Shown piece by piece: positions 8,916 through 17,558 of a DNA stretch of 64,000 bases; within the stretch, counting starts at the first letter, position 1; the number at the start of each line of letters is the position of its first letter. The notes beneath the pieces were generated by a model, which was not told the DNA's origin, did not search any database, and worked only from the letters and a program-made list of their open reading frames with translations. The translations under genes were made by a program, and so were the position numbers. The stretch is from Bacillota bacterium (GTDB lineage: Bacteria; Bacillota; Clostridia; Acetivibrionales; DTU013): NCBI GenBank assembly GCA_023426125.1, contig JAFABI010000105.1, forward strand, positions 62,001 through 126,000, written 5' to 3'.

Positions 8916-9284
8916 CTACATCACCTCAAGAGAGCTTATTCTGTCCGCAATGATGTCCGCGATTCTGTCGTCGTCCCCCAGATGCTTGCTCATTTGAATT
9001 TCTACCCCGGGATGCTTTGCCATGATCGCATGCAGTTCCTCCGGGATATCCTGGGTCACATGGATTCCATCGAACAGGAACATGGGTATGACTTTTATCC
9101 TGTCGGCTCCCTTTTCGATCAGCTTTTCAACGCCCACCTCCAGGCTCTGTTCCGAAAACTGCAGGTATGCCGGCATGATCAGGCTTTCACCTGTCTTTTG
9201 CTTCACCTTTTCCGTTAATGAGTTCAAAATGGCGTCTGTTTCCTGTCTTCTGCTGCCATGGGCAAGTATCAGTATCCCCTTCAT
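8916..9284 (-). CDS. cbiX: Short-form sirohydrochlorin cobaltochelatase CbiX(S)
   Basis: 122 residues, the length of the small homodimeric CbiX. It inserts Co2+ into sirohydrochlorin without ATP. The catalytic histidines are visible in LAHGSRRQ (residues 8-15) and DGIHVTQDIPEEL (about 72-84). It sits between hemL and cbiA in the operon, with a GGAGG-type site before the ATG at 9284. The window also codes for a second, exported chelatase of the CbiK type at 30422-31297, so cytoplasmic cobalt insertion is probably the job of this one. Confidence 0.92.
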   Translation of the reverse strand: MKGILILAHGSRRQETDAILNSLTEKVKQKTGESLIMPAYLQFSEQSLEVGVEKLIEKGADRIKVIPMFLFDGIHVTQDIPEELHAIMAKHPGVEIQMSKHLGDDDRIADIIADRISSLEVM

Positions 9285-9299
9285 TTTATCCTCCTTCCA

Positions 9300-10589
9300 T
9301 TATATCAGGCATTCTGCCAGCGCTTTCCCGATTGCTTCCGAAGTATTTTCAATATCCTCCGCGCTGTGGGCTGCCGATACAAACAGAGCCTCATACTGGG
9401 AAGGAGCTATGTAAATCCCCTGCTCCAGCATGGCTGCAAAATACCTTGCGAATTGCACGGTATCGGAGCTTACGGCCGTATGGTAATCAACGACCTTTTT
9501 GTCTGTAAAAAACGCGGTCATCAGCGAACCCATCCGGTTCACCGACAGCGGGACCCCTTGCTTTTCCGCCGACGACTGAAAGGCCTTTTCCAATTTTTCA
9601 GCTTTTTCATCCAGCCCGGCATAAATGGAGGGGTTTCTTTTCAGTATCTCCAACGTCTTTATTCCCGCAGCCATGGCCACAGGATTTCCCGAAAGGGTGC
9701 CGGCCTGATATACCGGCCCCACCGGCGAAATCATGGACAGGATGTCTCTTCTCCCGCCATAGGCTCCAACGGGCATGCCGCCTCCGATGATCTTCCCGAA
9801 GACCGAAATGTCCGGCGAAATCTCCAGAAGCCCCTGGGCGCCATGGTAGGCGACCCGGAATCCGGTAATCACCTCGTCAAAAATAAGAATGCACCCATGC
9901 TTCAATGTCAACTTCCGCAAGAGCCTGAGAAACTCTCCATCGGGAAGGACAACGCCCATATTTCCGGCCACCGGCTCAATGATTGCTGCAGCAAGGCTGT
10001 CCCCATGGACCTTGAATATCTGTTCCAACTCATCGCAGTTATTATACGCTACCGTCAAGGTATTCCTGGCGTAATCCGCCGGAACTCCCGCGCTGTCCGG
10101 CACTCCGGTGGTCAAAGCTCCGGAGCCGGCCTTTACCAGCAGTCCGTCGCTGTGTCCGTGATAACAGCCTTCGAATTTAAGTATCCTGTCTCTCCCTGTA
10201 AAGCCTCTGGCGAGGCGGATGGCGCTCATAACGGCTTCCGTCCCGGAACTGACCATTCTGACCATTTCAACGGAGGCGACAGCCTCACAGATCATCTCCG
10301 CCAGCTGAACCTCCCTTTCGGTAGGAGCGCCAAAGCTTGTCCCATCCCCTGCAGCCTCCCTTATGGCTTCCACCACGTCAGGGTGCGCATGTCCCAGGAG
10401 CATCGGGCCCCAGGAGCCTATATAGTCGATATACTCATTGCCGTCAATATCGGCTATTTTTGAGCCATATGCCTTTTTTATGAAAGGAGGGGTCAAGCCG
10501 ACAGATTTGAATGCCCTTACCGGACTGTTCACCCCACCCGGGATCACCTGCTGCGCCTTTTCAAATAAGCGGGCCGAATTGCTTCTATC
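9300..10589 (-). CDS. hemL: Glutamate-1-semialdehyde 2,1-aminomutase HemL
   Basis: A PLP enzyme of 429 residues, the second step of the C5 route, turning glutamate-1-semialdehyde into 5-aminolevulinate. Seen: PGGVNSPVRAFKSVG at the N-terminus, the SSGTEAVMSAIRLAR motif, FDEVITGFR, and the PLP lysine in VFGKIIGGGMPVGAYGG. The start at 10589 has GGGAGGATCAGTGAA before it and gives the normal length; a longer frame from 10634 has no site. It follows hemB by 4 bp. Together with hemA, hemB, hemC and hemD it makes the operon self-sufficient for uroporphyrinogen III. Confidence 0.95.
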   Translation of the reverse strand, partial: DRSNSARLFEKAQQVIPGGVNSPVRAFKSVGLTPPFIKKAYGSKIADIDGNEYIDYIGSWGPMLLGHAHPDVVEAIREAAGDGTSFGAPTEREVQLAEMICEAVASVEMVRMVSSGTEAVMSAIRLARGFTGRDRILKFEGCYHGHSDGLLVKAGSGALTTGVPDSAGVPADYARNTLTVAYNNCDELEQIFKVHGDSLAAAIIEPVAGNMGVVLPDGEFLRLLRKLTLKHGCILIFDEVITGFRVAYHGAQGLLEISPDISVFGKIIGGGMPVGAYGGRRDILSMISPVGPVYQAGTLSGNPVAMAAGIKTLEILKRNPSIYAGLDEKAEKLEKAFQSSAEKQGVPLSVNRMGSLMTAFFTDKKVVDYHTAVSSDTVQFARYFAAMLEQGIYIAPSQYEALFVSAAHSAEDIENTSEAIGKALAECLI

Positions 10590-10593
10590 CATT

Positions 10594-11571
10594 TCACTGA
10601 TCCTCCCTGATCCATTTTGCAGCCTGTTTTGCAAAATAGGTGATAATAATTTTTGCGCCGGCCCTTTTGATTGCCGTCAGGGATTCCAGCACGGCGCCCT
10701 TTTCGTCGATCCAGCCGTTTTGTGCGGCCGCCTTCACCATGGAATATTCCCCGCTGACATTGTAAGCCGCAACCGGAATGTCAAATCGTTCCGCCACCTG
10801 ATTTACAATATCCAGGTATGCAAGGGCGGGCTTCACCATGATAATGTCCGCCCCCTCCTCAATATCCAGTTCCACTTCCCGCATGGCCTCCCTGGCATTT
10901 GCATAGTCCATCTGGTAGGTTTTCCTGTCCCCGAATGCCGGCGCCGAACCGGCCGCATCCCTGAAAGGTCCGTAAAACGAGGAGGAATATTTGGCGCTGT
11001 AAGCCATGATGATCTTTTCGTCCAGCCCTTCCATTTCAAGCGCTTTCCTTATGGCTCCAATGCGGCCGTCCATCATATCCGATGGCGCCAGTATCTCCGC
11101 ACCCGCCGCCGCATAGCTTAAAGCCGTCCTGCAAATGAGCTCCACCGAGCTGTCGTTCAGTATCCGACCATCCTTTACCAGCCCGCAATGTCCATGGCTT
11201 GTGTATTCGCAAAGGCATATGTCGGCCGCCGTCAGAAGCTCAGGAAACTCCTGCTTTACGGCTCTTAATGCCCGCTGGATGATCCCGTCTTCGGCATAGG
11301 CCTGCGTACCTGTTTCGTCCTTGCTGTCCGGCACACCGAAAAGCATTATGCCGGGAATGCCTGCCCGCACTACCTCCTCCAGCTCTTTCAGCAGCATATC
11401 CGTGGAAAAATGACAGACATCCGGCATGGATGGAATCTCTCTTTTGATTCCATGACCTTCCACTACAAAAAGCGGAAGGATAAAGTCATCTGCCGACAGC
11501 GATGTCTCCCTTACCAGCTTCCGTATCCCTCCACAGCTTCTCAGCCTTCTGGGCCTCCTTGCCAATTCCAT
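10594..11571 (-). CDS. hemB: Porphobilinogen synthase HemB (zinc type)
   Basis: 325 residues. It condenses two 5-aminolevulinates to porphobilinogen. The metal site DICLCEYTSHGHCG has the three cysteines of zinc-dependent enzymes. The Schiff-base lysines lie in YSAKYSSSFYGPFRDA and MVKPALAYLD. I chose the ATG at 11571, preceded by AAAGGAG at good spacing. The open frame continues upstream to 11652, but only through repeat DNA. The gene follows the 94-bp tandem repeat array, so it is separated from cobA-hemD by 504 bp within the same operon. Confidence 0.94.
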   Translation of the reverse strand: MELARRPRRLRSCGGIRKLVRETSLSADDFILPLFVVEGHGIKREIPSMPDVCHFSTDMLLKELEEVVRAGIPGIMLFGVPDSKDETGTQAYAEDGIIQRALRAVKQEFPELLTAADICLCEYTSHGHCGLVKDGRILNDSSVELICRTALSYAAAGAEILAPSDMMDGRIGAIRKALEMEGLDEKIIMAYSAKYSSSFYGPFRDAAGSAPAFGDRKTYQMDYANAREAMREVELDIEEGADIIMVKPALAYLDIVNQVAERFDIPVAAYNVSGEYSMVKAAAQNGWIDEKGAVLESLTAIKRAGAKIIITYFAKQAAKWIREDQ

Positions 11572-12075
11572 CTGATTTCTCCTTTCACGGTAGGGGCGGC
11601 CATTGGCCGTCCGGTATTCGTCACTATAGATTCCTTTGATGCGGACGCGCAATGCGCGCCCCTACACCTTTATGCTCAGCATAACAAATCGCTCTCTTGC
11701 TTTCCGGATTTTCCACCTCATAGATTACCTTCTTGCGGACGCGCAATGCGCGCCCCTACACCTTCACGCTCAGCATAACAAACCGCTCTCTTGCCTTCCG
11801 GATTTTCTACCTCATAAATTACCTTCGTGCGGACGCGCAATGCGCGCCCCTACACTTTCATGCTCAGCATAACAAACCGCTCTCTTGCTTTCCGGCTTTT
11901 CCACCTCATAGATTACTTCTTGCGGACGCGCAATGCGCGCCCCTACACCTTCATACTCAGCATAGCAAACCACTCTCTTGCCTTCCGGATTTTCCGCCTC
12001 ATAGATTACCTTCGTGCGGACGCGCAATGCGCGCCCCTACACTTTCATGCTAAACATAAAAAGCTGGCCTCTGAC
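11572..12075. repeat. Tandem array of 94-bp units between cobA-hemD and hemB
   Basis: GCGC-type palindromes begin at 11641, 11735, 11829, 11922 and 12016, so the period is 94, 94, 93 and 94. The 69-bp spacers between them are nearly identical. A GGCC-type palindrome at 11590-11613 closes the array on the hemB side. Short open frames across it (either strand) are products of the repeat and lose frame at 94-bp units. On the transcribed strand each unit could form a GC-rich hairpin. Confidence 0.9.
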
Positions 12076-13587
12076 TTACAACGTGGCCAATGTATCCACC
12101 AGACCGTTTATGGTATGCTCTGCGGCTGTTGCGGCAACAGTCATGCCTGCGTTTTCCGCAGTCCTGGCGGTCACCGGTCCGATGCACGCAATCCGTATTT
12201 TCGCCAGTTCCTTCAGGTTTTCGGCTCCTATGGCGGACATGAAGCTTGTCACGGCAGAAGAACTGGTAAAGGTCAAATAATCGGCCTTTCCTTCTTTTAT
12301 GGTATCCAAAAGCTCTTCCGCCGCAGTACATTCATATACCGTCCGGTAAGCAACGGCTTCTTCAAAACCAATCCCCTTGTTTTGAAAAACCTCCCGGAGC
12401 TCGCTGCCTGCTTCCTCCGCCCGCACCACAAGGACCTTTTCACCACAGGGGATTATCTTCGCCAGGCCTTCCGCCAGGTCTTCCGCCGTGTACTTTTCCG
12501 GGACATAATCGGCGAGGATGCCATAACCGAAAAGCGCTTCCGCCGTCGCTTCACCCACAACGGCATGCTTTATGCCGGACAGCACCCGGATGTCCGTCCT
12601 CCCGGCTTTCATCCGGCTGAAAAATGCATCCACCCCGTTAACGCTTGTAAAAACGAGCCATTGAAAGCTTTTAATACGCTCAAGGGCCGCATCCAGCTGC
12701 CGGAAGGACGGAGGCTCCGCAATTCCCACAACCGGGAATTCCAACGCCTCTCCCCCCAGCTCTTCAATTCTTTTTGCCAGCTTGCTTGCCTGTCCCTTTG
12801 GCCTGGTCACGATCACCCGTTTTCCGGCAAGCCTTCCTTTCGGAAACCAGTGGATTTTCTCCCTTAAGGCCACAACCTTTCCTATAACGGTAACGGCAGG
12901 AGACTCTATCCCGGCCTCCGCCACCCTGCCTGCAATGTCTTCCAGCGTCCCGGCCACAATACGCTGCCGGGCTGTCGTTCCCTTTTCTATGACTGCCGCA
13001 GGAGTCCTTCCGTCCTTTCCGGAATCCATAAGCCTGCGGGTTATCTCGGGAAGACTCTTTACCCCCATGAGAAATATAAGCGTCCCCTCAACCTGTGCCA
13101 GCAGCTTATAGTCGATTGCACTGTCACTTTTACCGGGCCTTTCATGTCCCGTTATAATATGAAGTGACGAGCAGAAATCCCGGTGCGTTACAGGGATGCC
13201 GGCATAAGCGGGCACAGCAATGGCAGAGGTCACACCCGGAATGATTTCAAACTCAATCCCCTTTGCCCAAAGGGCTTCCGCTTCTTCTCCGCCTCTCCCG
13301 AAAACAAAGGGATCTCCCCCCTTGACCCTTGCAACCGTCTTCCCCTCCAACGCCTTCTTTACCAGAATTTCATTTATTTCCTCCTGGGGGACCGCATGGC
13401 AGTCGGGCAGCTTGCCCACATAGACAAGCTCCGCCTCCGGTCTGGCATAGCTTACTATTTTGTTGTTGATCAACCTGTCATAGACGATCACATCGGCTTC
13501 CCTGATGCAGTCGGCTGCCTTAAGGGTCATCAGCCTGTAATCGCCCGGTCCCACTCCCATGATGTATACCTTGCCGTAATCAGCCAT
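12076..13587 (-). CDS. cobA-hemD: Fused uroporphyrinogen-III C-methyltransferase / uroporphyrinogen-III synthase
   Basis: 503 residues with two enzymes in one chain. Residues about 1-245 are SUMT: VGPGDYRLMTLKA, ARVKGGDPFVFGRGGEE, IPGVTSAIAVPAYAGIPVTHR. It adds methyls to C2 and C7 to give precorrin-2. Residues about 255-503 are HemD, recognised by VIVTRPKGQASKLA, FTSVNGVDAFF and the C-terminal TFTSSSAVTSFM and CIGPVTARTA motifs; this half cyclises hydroxymethylbilane. The fusion is common in Clostridia. The start overlaps the hemC stop by 8 bp. Product channelling between the halves is plausible but not shown. Confidence 0.95.
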   Translation of the reverse strand: MADYGKVYIMGVGPGDYRLMTLKAADCIREADVIVYDRLINNKIVSYARPEAELVYVGKLPDCHAVPQEEINEILVKKALEGKTVARVKGGDPFVFGRGGEEAEALWAKGIEFEIIPGVTSAIAVPAYAGIPVTHRDFCSSLHIITGHERPGKSDSAIDYKLLAQVEGTLIFLMGVKSLPEITRRLMDSGKDGRTPAAVIEKGTTARQRIVAGTLEDIAGRVAEAGIESPAVTVIGKVVALREKIHWFPKGRLAGKRVIVTRPKGQASKLAKRIEELGGEALEFPVVGIAEPPSFRQLDAALERIKSFQWLVFTSVNGVDAFFSRMKAGRTDIRVLSGIKHAVVGEATAEALFGYGILADYVPEKYTAEDLAEGLAKIIPCGEKVLVVRAEEAGSELREVFQNKGIGFEEAVAYRTVYECTAAEELLDTIKEGKADYLTFTSSSAVTSFMSAIGAENLKELAKIRIACIGPVTARTAENAGMTVAATAAEHTINGLVDTLATL

Positions 13588-14494
13588 TGCGAACCCTCCC
13601 GGCTGCCAGCCTGTCCGCTATCCTATCCGCCAGCTTTTTACCCAATAATGCGGCATCTTCCGGAGCACCCTCTACAGTATCCCTGAAAGCCATGGATTTA
13701 TCCTCCGCGGCATAAAAGCCATACAATGTCATCCTTCCGCCCTCAATGACGGCATGGGCTCCCATAGGCGTGCTGCAGTTCCCATTCAGCCTTGACATAT
13801 ACACCCTCTCGGCAGTTACCGCCAGAGCAGTCTCATCATCATGGACACTATCCAGCAGGTAGGCTGTGTCCTCTCCCTTTCTTGTCTCAACTCCAAGAGC
13901 GCCCTGCCCCACTGCAGGGATCATTTGTTCCACGGTGAAGCACTGTGTGCTCCGGGCTTCCAGCCCAAGTCGCTTTAATCCGGCCATAGCCAGCACGATG
14001 GCATCATATTCACCGTTTTCCAGCTTGTTTATCCGGGTAGGCACATTGCCTCTGAGGGTCTTTGTGATAATATCCGGCCTCAACTGCAGAAGCTGAAGCT
14101 CTCTTCTCAGGCTGCTGGTTCCTACCACCGCACCTTCGGCCAATTCCCCGAAAGTCTTCCCATTCCTTGTTATGAGAACGTCCCTGGGATCCTCTCTTTT
14201 TGAAACAGCTGCAATCATAAGCCCTTCCGGCAATTGGGCAGGCATATCCTTCATGCTGTGGACGGCAATATCGATGGAATGCTCCATGAGGGCAATTTCA
14301 AGCTCCCGGGTAAAAAGCCCTTTTCCCCCTATTTTATCCAGTTTCTGATCCAGAATCATATCACCCCGGGTCTTGAAGGTAACCATTTCAAATTCAAAAA
14401 ACGGGAACTTCCTTTTTATTTCATCGGCAACCCATTGGCTCTGGATCTGCGCAAGCCTGCTCTCCCTGGTTCCGATGCGTATCAGCCTTTTCAT
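13580..14494 (-). CDS. hemC: Hydroxymethylbilane synthase HemC (porphobilinogen deaminase)
   Basis: 304 residues. It polymerises four porphobilinogens to hydroxymethylbilane. Seen: IRIGTRESRLAQIQSQWVAD at the start, the active-site DKIGGKGLFTRELE and HSMKDMPAQLP, and the dipyrromethane-cofactor cysteine in LNGNCSTPMGAHA. The ATG at 14494 lies inside the 3' end of cbiJ, so the two frames overlap by 74 bp. It overlaps cobA-hemD by 8 bp at the other end. Confidence 0.95.
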   Translation of the reverse strand: MKRLIRIGTRESRLAQIQSQWVADEIKRKFPFFEFEMVTFKTRGDMILDQKLDKIGGKGLFTRELEIALMEHSIDIAVHSMKDMPAQLPEGLMIAAVSKREDPRDVLITRNGKTFGELAEGAVVGTSSLRRELQLLQLRPDIITKTLRGNVPTRINKLENGEYDAIVLAMAGLKRLGLEARSTQCFTVEQMIPAVGQGALGVETRKGEDTAYLLDSVHDDETALAVTAERVYMSRLNGNCSTPMGAHAVIEGGRMTLYGFYAAEDKSMAFRDTVEGAPEDAALLGKKLADRIADRLAAGRVRNG

Positions 14495-15266
14495 CGATCT
14501 TAATCCTTTCCGTTACAAAATCCAAAACCCCGGCAACGGTACTGACTTTTTTGCCATAGACCAGTTCGGGGCGTTCCACCAGGATTACCGGTATCCCCAG
14601 CTTTTCAGCGGCCCTGAGCTTTTCATACGTTCCGCCCGTCTCGCCGCTTTCCTTGGCTACCAGAACCGCAGCCTGGCAATATTTCAGGATTTCGATGTTC
14701 AATTCCTCCGAGAAGGGTCCCTTCATGGCAATAATGTTTCCCGGGGTCAGACCGGCTTTTTCACATTTCACCACGACCCGGCTGTCGGGTAAAACTCTTG
14801 CAAACAGCCTTTTTTTGTAGTTGACAACCTTTTTCGCAAACAGATTGATGTTGTTACTGCCGGTGGTAAGCAGGATATTGCCCTTGATCCCGTTTGCCGC
14901 TTCGGCGGCCTCTTCAAAGGTTTTTACCCTGATCACGCCGCTTTCCTCCACAACGGTATTTTGCCGTTCAAACCTCAAATACAAAGCGCCTGTCTCATTG
15001 CTTGCAAGGATGGCGTTCATGGAAGCCTCCTTTGCAAAAGGATGGGATGCGTCAATAATGCAAGCAATGCCGTTTTCCCTTATGAGGCAGGCCATCTCCG
15101 CCGCGCCCAGCCTTCCCTCATTTATCCTGATGCCATGGCATGACTCCAGCAGCTCTCTTCCAAAGCTGGTGGTGACGGTCGCCAGTACCTCGATCCCACT
15201 GCCCGCCAGCTTTTCGATAATATCCCTGGCATCCCTTGTCCCTGCCAGAACCATAATGCGGTTCAA
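14421..15266 (-). CDS. cbiJ: Precorrin-6A / cobalt-precorrin-6A reductase CbiJ
   Basis: 281 residues from a TTG at 15266, chosen because AGAGGTGAG lies at good spacing before it; an ATG at 15254 is the alternative. CbiJ reduces the macrocycle of cobalt-precorrin-6A with NAD(P)H. Seen: the Rossmann start MVLAGTRDARDI, IDASHPFAKEAS, and the late LVAKESGETGGTYEK and IPVILVERPE segments. The frame runs about 24 codons past the usual end into hemC. The upstream gap to cbiH carries palindromic repeats. Confidence 0.88.
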   Translation of the reverse strand: MNRIMVLAGTRDARDIIEKLAGSGIEVLATVTTSFGRELLESCHGIRINEGRLGAAEMACLIRENGIACIIDASHPFAKEASMNAILASNETGALYLRFERQNTVVEESGVIRVKTFEEAAEAANGIKGNILLTTGSNNINLFAKKVVNYKKRLFARVLPDSRVVVKCEKAGLTPGNIIAMKGPFSEELNIEILKYCQAAVLVAKESGETGGTYEKLRAAEKLGIPVILVERPELVYGKKVSTVAGVLDFVTERIKIDEKADTHRNQGEQACADPEPMGCR

Positions 15267-15530
15267 TAAACTCACCTCTCTTATGCGGACGCGCAATGCG
15301 CGCCCCTACATTCTCGTGCTGCCGTGCGACAGTGCGACAGGGGACGGTTCTTGTCTGTCGCATATGATGAAGAGCATACGTTCACATTCAGGTGTGCCGC
15401 CATACGGCACGGGTATTTGTATGAATGCAGGAGCGACCACCGTCCATCCGATATTTGATACCATAGATACCTTTTTGCGGACGCGCAATGCGCACCCCTG
15501 CACTCTCGTGTGCCGCCGTGCGGAACAATG
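15267..15530. repeat. Repeat-filled gap between cbiH and cbiJ
   Basis: It contains GCGC-type palindromes at 15285-15309 and 15477-15501 (the second with two changes) and the GAACCGTCCCC dyad at 15333-15362 in inverted orientation. Its GGTGTGCCGCC-type flank is also found, inverted, at about 4338. The combination matches the cbiB-cobD gap, as if the same composite had been inserted twice. Confidence 0.8.
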
Positions 15531-16289
15531 CTATCGTCCGGGCTGACATGGAACTGTGTCCAACTCATATCCTCTTGGGGTGATCATCCTTCCGTCTTCC
15601 ACATACGTTTTCGAATTTCCCACAATAACGACGGTAAACATATCAATCTCAAAATCCAGCATGCAGGTAAGATCCGTAATCGTATAGCCTTCGTTCTCCC
15701 TGCCGGCATTCCGCACAATCCCCACCGGCGTTGAGGGAGCCCTGTGTTCCAGAATGATATCCCTTGCCCTTGCGATATACTCCGTCCTGCTGTTGCTTTT
15801 CGGATTATACAGGCAAATGACAAAATCCCCCTGGGCGGCGCACTTTACCCTTGTATATATCAGGTCCAGCGGGGTCAGGCGGTCGCTTAAGCTGATGACC
15901 GCAAAATCATGCATAATCGGAGCCCCCAGGATGGCTGCTGCCGCACTTGCCGCTGTTATGCCGGGTATTACCTCCACCGGTATGGGGCAGCAGTATTTGT
16001 TCGCCATCTGGAGCATCAGTCCCGCCATGCCGTAAATGCCGCTGTCTCCGCTGCTGATCAAGGCAACCTTCTTCCCTTCCCGCGCCTTTTCCAGCGCAAG
16101 GCCGCACCGTTCAACCTCCCTTGTCATCCCGGAGCTTATGAACGCTTTCCCGGGAAAATGCCTGCCGACAAGTTCTACATAAGCGCTATACCCGATGACC
16201 AGGTCTGCTTCCTCTATAGCGTTTATGGCCCTTTGCGTCATATCCTCAATGCCTCCCGGTCCTATCCCTACTACTGCGATTTTTGACAT
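15531..16289 (-). CDS. cbiH: Cobalt-factor III / precorrin-3B C17-methyltransferase CbiH
   Basis: 252 residues, tetrapyrrole methylase fold. It methylates C17 and drives ring contraction in the anaerobic pathway. Seen: VVGIGPGGIEDMTQRAINAIEEADLVIGY at the N-terminus (two overlapping family motifs), SSGDSGIYGMAGL for the SAM loop, and EVIPGITAASAAAAILGAPIMHDF. The C-terminal YNPKSNSRTEYI is typical of CbiH/CobJ. The start is 3 bp after hemA. Confidence 0.94.
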   Translation of the reverse strand: MSKIAVVGIGPGGIEDMTQRAINAIEEADLVIGYSAYVELVGRHFPGKAFISSGMTREVERCGLALEKAREGKKVALISSGDSGIYGMAGLMLQMANKYCCPIPVEVIPGITAASAAAAILGAPIMHDFAVISLSDRLTPLDLIYTRVKCAAQGDFVICLYNPKSNSRTEYIARARDIILEHRAPSTPVGIVRNAGRENEGYTITDLTCMLDFEIDMFTVVIVGNSKTYVEDGRMITPRGYELDTVPCQPGR

Positions 16290-16292
16290 ATC

Positions 16293-17558
16293 TCAAGAAT
16301 TCTCCTTTAAAATATCCTTCACATATCTGAAATACTCCCTTATATCTTCTTTACTGCCATTTTCCTTAATGCCGTAGATGAATTTATTCATAATCTCATT
16401 TACCGTACTTGTAATGGAGATTTTCACGGTCTCCCTGTCTTCGTCGCTGGCGCTTTTCAATTTGCGAAGCGTGGCCTCCACAGCCTCGCTCACCAGCTCT
16501 TCCGTATATTTCTGCATGTCTTTGACAACCGGCAGCGCTATTCTGAATTCATAGGATTTCTCAAAGTCCATGACAAAGCCGTCGATCATTTTCTCGGCCT
16601 TCACGGCCTCCAGGGCCCTCCTGTCGAGATTTTCATCCATCTCCCGCTTCAGGTTGTCAATGTTCAAATACCTCACCCCGGGAATCTCACGGATGTCCTC
16701 ATCCATATCCCGCGGCAGGGCCAGGTCCACGAATACCCGCTCCTTCGTTTCTTCCAGGGAGGCTTCCAGCATATCCTTTGTGATTGTGTAATGGGGACAT
16801 GCCGTAGAACTGATGACGATATCACACGCGTCCATGACGGAATACCTCCTGTCATAGCCGATCCGGCAAGCTTCGGGATAATCCCCGGACAGGTCGTCCA
16901 TTCTGCCGTGGGTTCTGTTGGTGATATAGAGCTTGCCGATCCCGGCGGCCTGGAGGTTTTTCAAAACGATGGAGCCGATTTTCCCTGTCCCTATCACCAT
17001 TGCGGAAAGCTTTCCCAGATCGCCGCCCAACATGTCCGCCACATGCTTCACAGCCAGAGAGCCTACGGAAATTGAATTCTTCGACAAGTCGGTTGCAGTC
17101 TTAACCTTCTTGGCGCCTGTGATTGCATCCCTGAAAAGCGTATTCAGTATGCTTCCGCACGTCCCGGCATCCAATGCGTTTTGATAAGCCGCCTTTACCT
17201 GTCCCAGGATCTGATCCTCGCCCAGAACCATGGAATCAAGTCCGCATGCTACCTTGAAAAGGTGCCTGGCTGCTTTTGCCCCCTCAAAGGTATAGAAGTG
17301 CTTTTTCATGGTATAAAGCTTCAGACCCTTTATACTGCAAAGGATATCTTCCAATGCCGAATTTTCAAAGCCTTTTCCCTCATAATAGACATAGGCCTCC
17401 GTCCGGTTGCAGGTAGAAAGCAGGATGCATTCCCTGGCATTGAAGAGCTTTTGCATGCTTTGAATCGCTTTTTTTTGCTCCTCCGTATTAAAACTCAGCC
17501 TTTCGCGTATTTCTACAGGTGCCGTTCTAAAGCTAATGCCCGAAACGATGATATTCAT
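16293..17558 (-). CDS. hemA: Glutamyl-tRNA reductase HemA
   Basis: 421 residues. The NADPH-dependent first step of C5 tetrapyrrole synthesis, reducing glutamyl-tRNA to glutamate-1-semialdehyde. The catalytic cysteine is in LLSTCNRTEAYVYY (about residues 47-60). The GEDQILGQVKAAY motif and the NADPH domain VIGTGKIGSIVLKNL follow, then the dimerisation helix. The gene overlaps cbiG by 4 bp. No precorrin-2 dehydrogenase (SirC-like) domain is fused to it, although such a step is needed and no separate gene is seen in the window. Confidence 0.95.
   Translation of the reverse strand: MNIIVSGISFRTAPVEIRERLSFNTEEQKKAIQSMQKLFNARECILLSTCNRTEAYVYYEGKGFENSALEDILCSIKGLKLYTMKKHFYTFEGAKAARHLFKVACGLDSMVLGEDQILGQVKAAYQNALDAGTCGSILNTLFRDAITGAKKVKTATDLSKNSISVGSLAVKHVADMLGGDLGKLSAMVIGTGKIGSIVLKNLQAAGIGKLYITNRTHGRMDDLSGDYPEACRIGYDRRYSVMDACDIVISSTACPHYTITKDMLEASLEETKERVFVDLALPRDMDEDIREIPGVRYLNIDNLKREMDENLDRRALEAVKAEKMIDGFVMDFEKSYEFRIALPVVKDMQKYTEELVSEAVEATLRKLKSASDEDRETVKISITSTVNEIMNKFIYGIKENGSKEDIREYFRYVKDILKENS

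Noticed and set aside
9258..10463. 401-codon plus-strand open frame
   Set aside because: It is antisense to hemL, whose motifs and start are clear; composition is that of a shadow frame.
11572..11652. N-terminal extension of HemB
   Set aside because: The frame is open to 11652 but only through the palindromic repeat, while the ATG at 11571 has a good ribosome binding site and gives the normal family length.
11590..12052. CRISPR-like array
   Set aside because: The 25-bp units are regularly spaced, but the 69-bp spacers are nearly identical to one another and there are no cas genes. It is a tandem repeat.
11636..12867. Plus-strand repeat-rich open frames (up to 346 codons)
   Set aside because: They run antisense to cobA-hemD and across the tandem array, have no ribosome binding site, and their repeated peptides follow from the DNA repeat.
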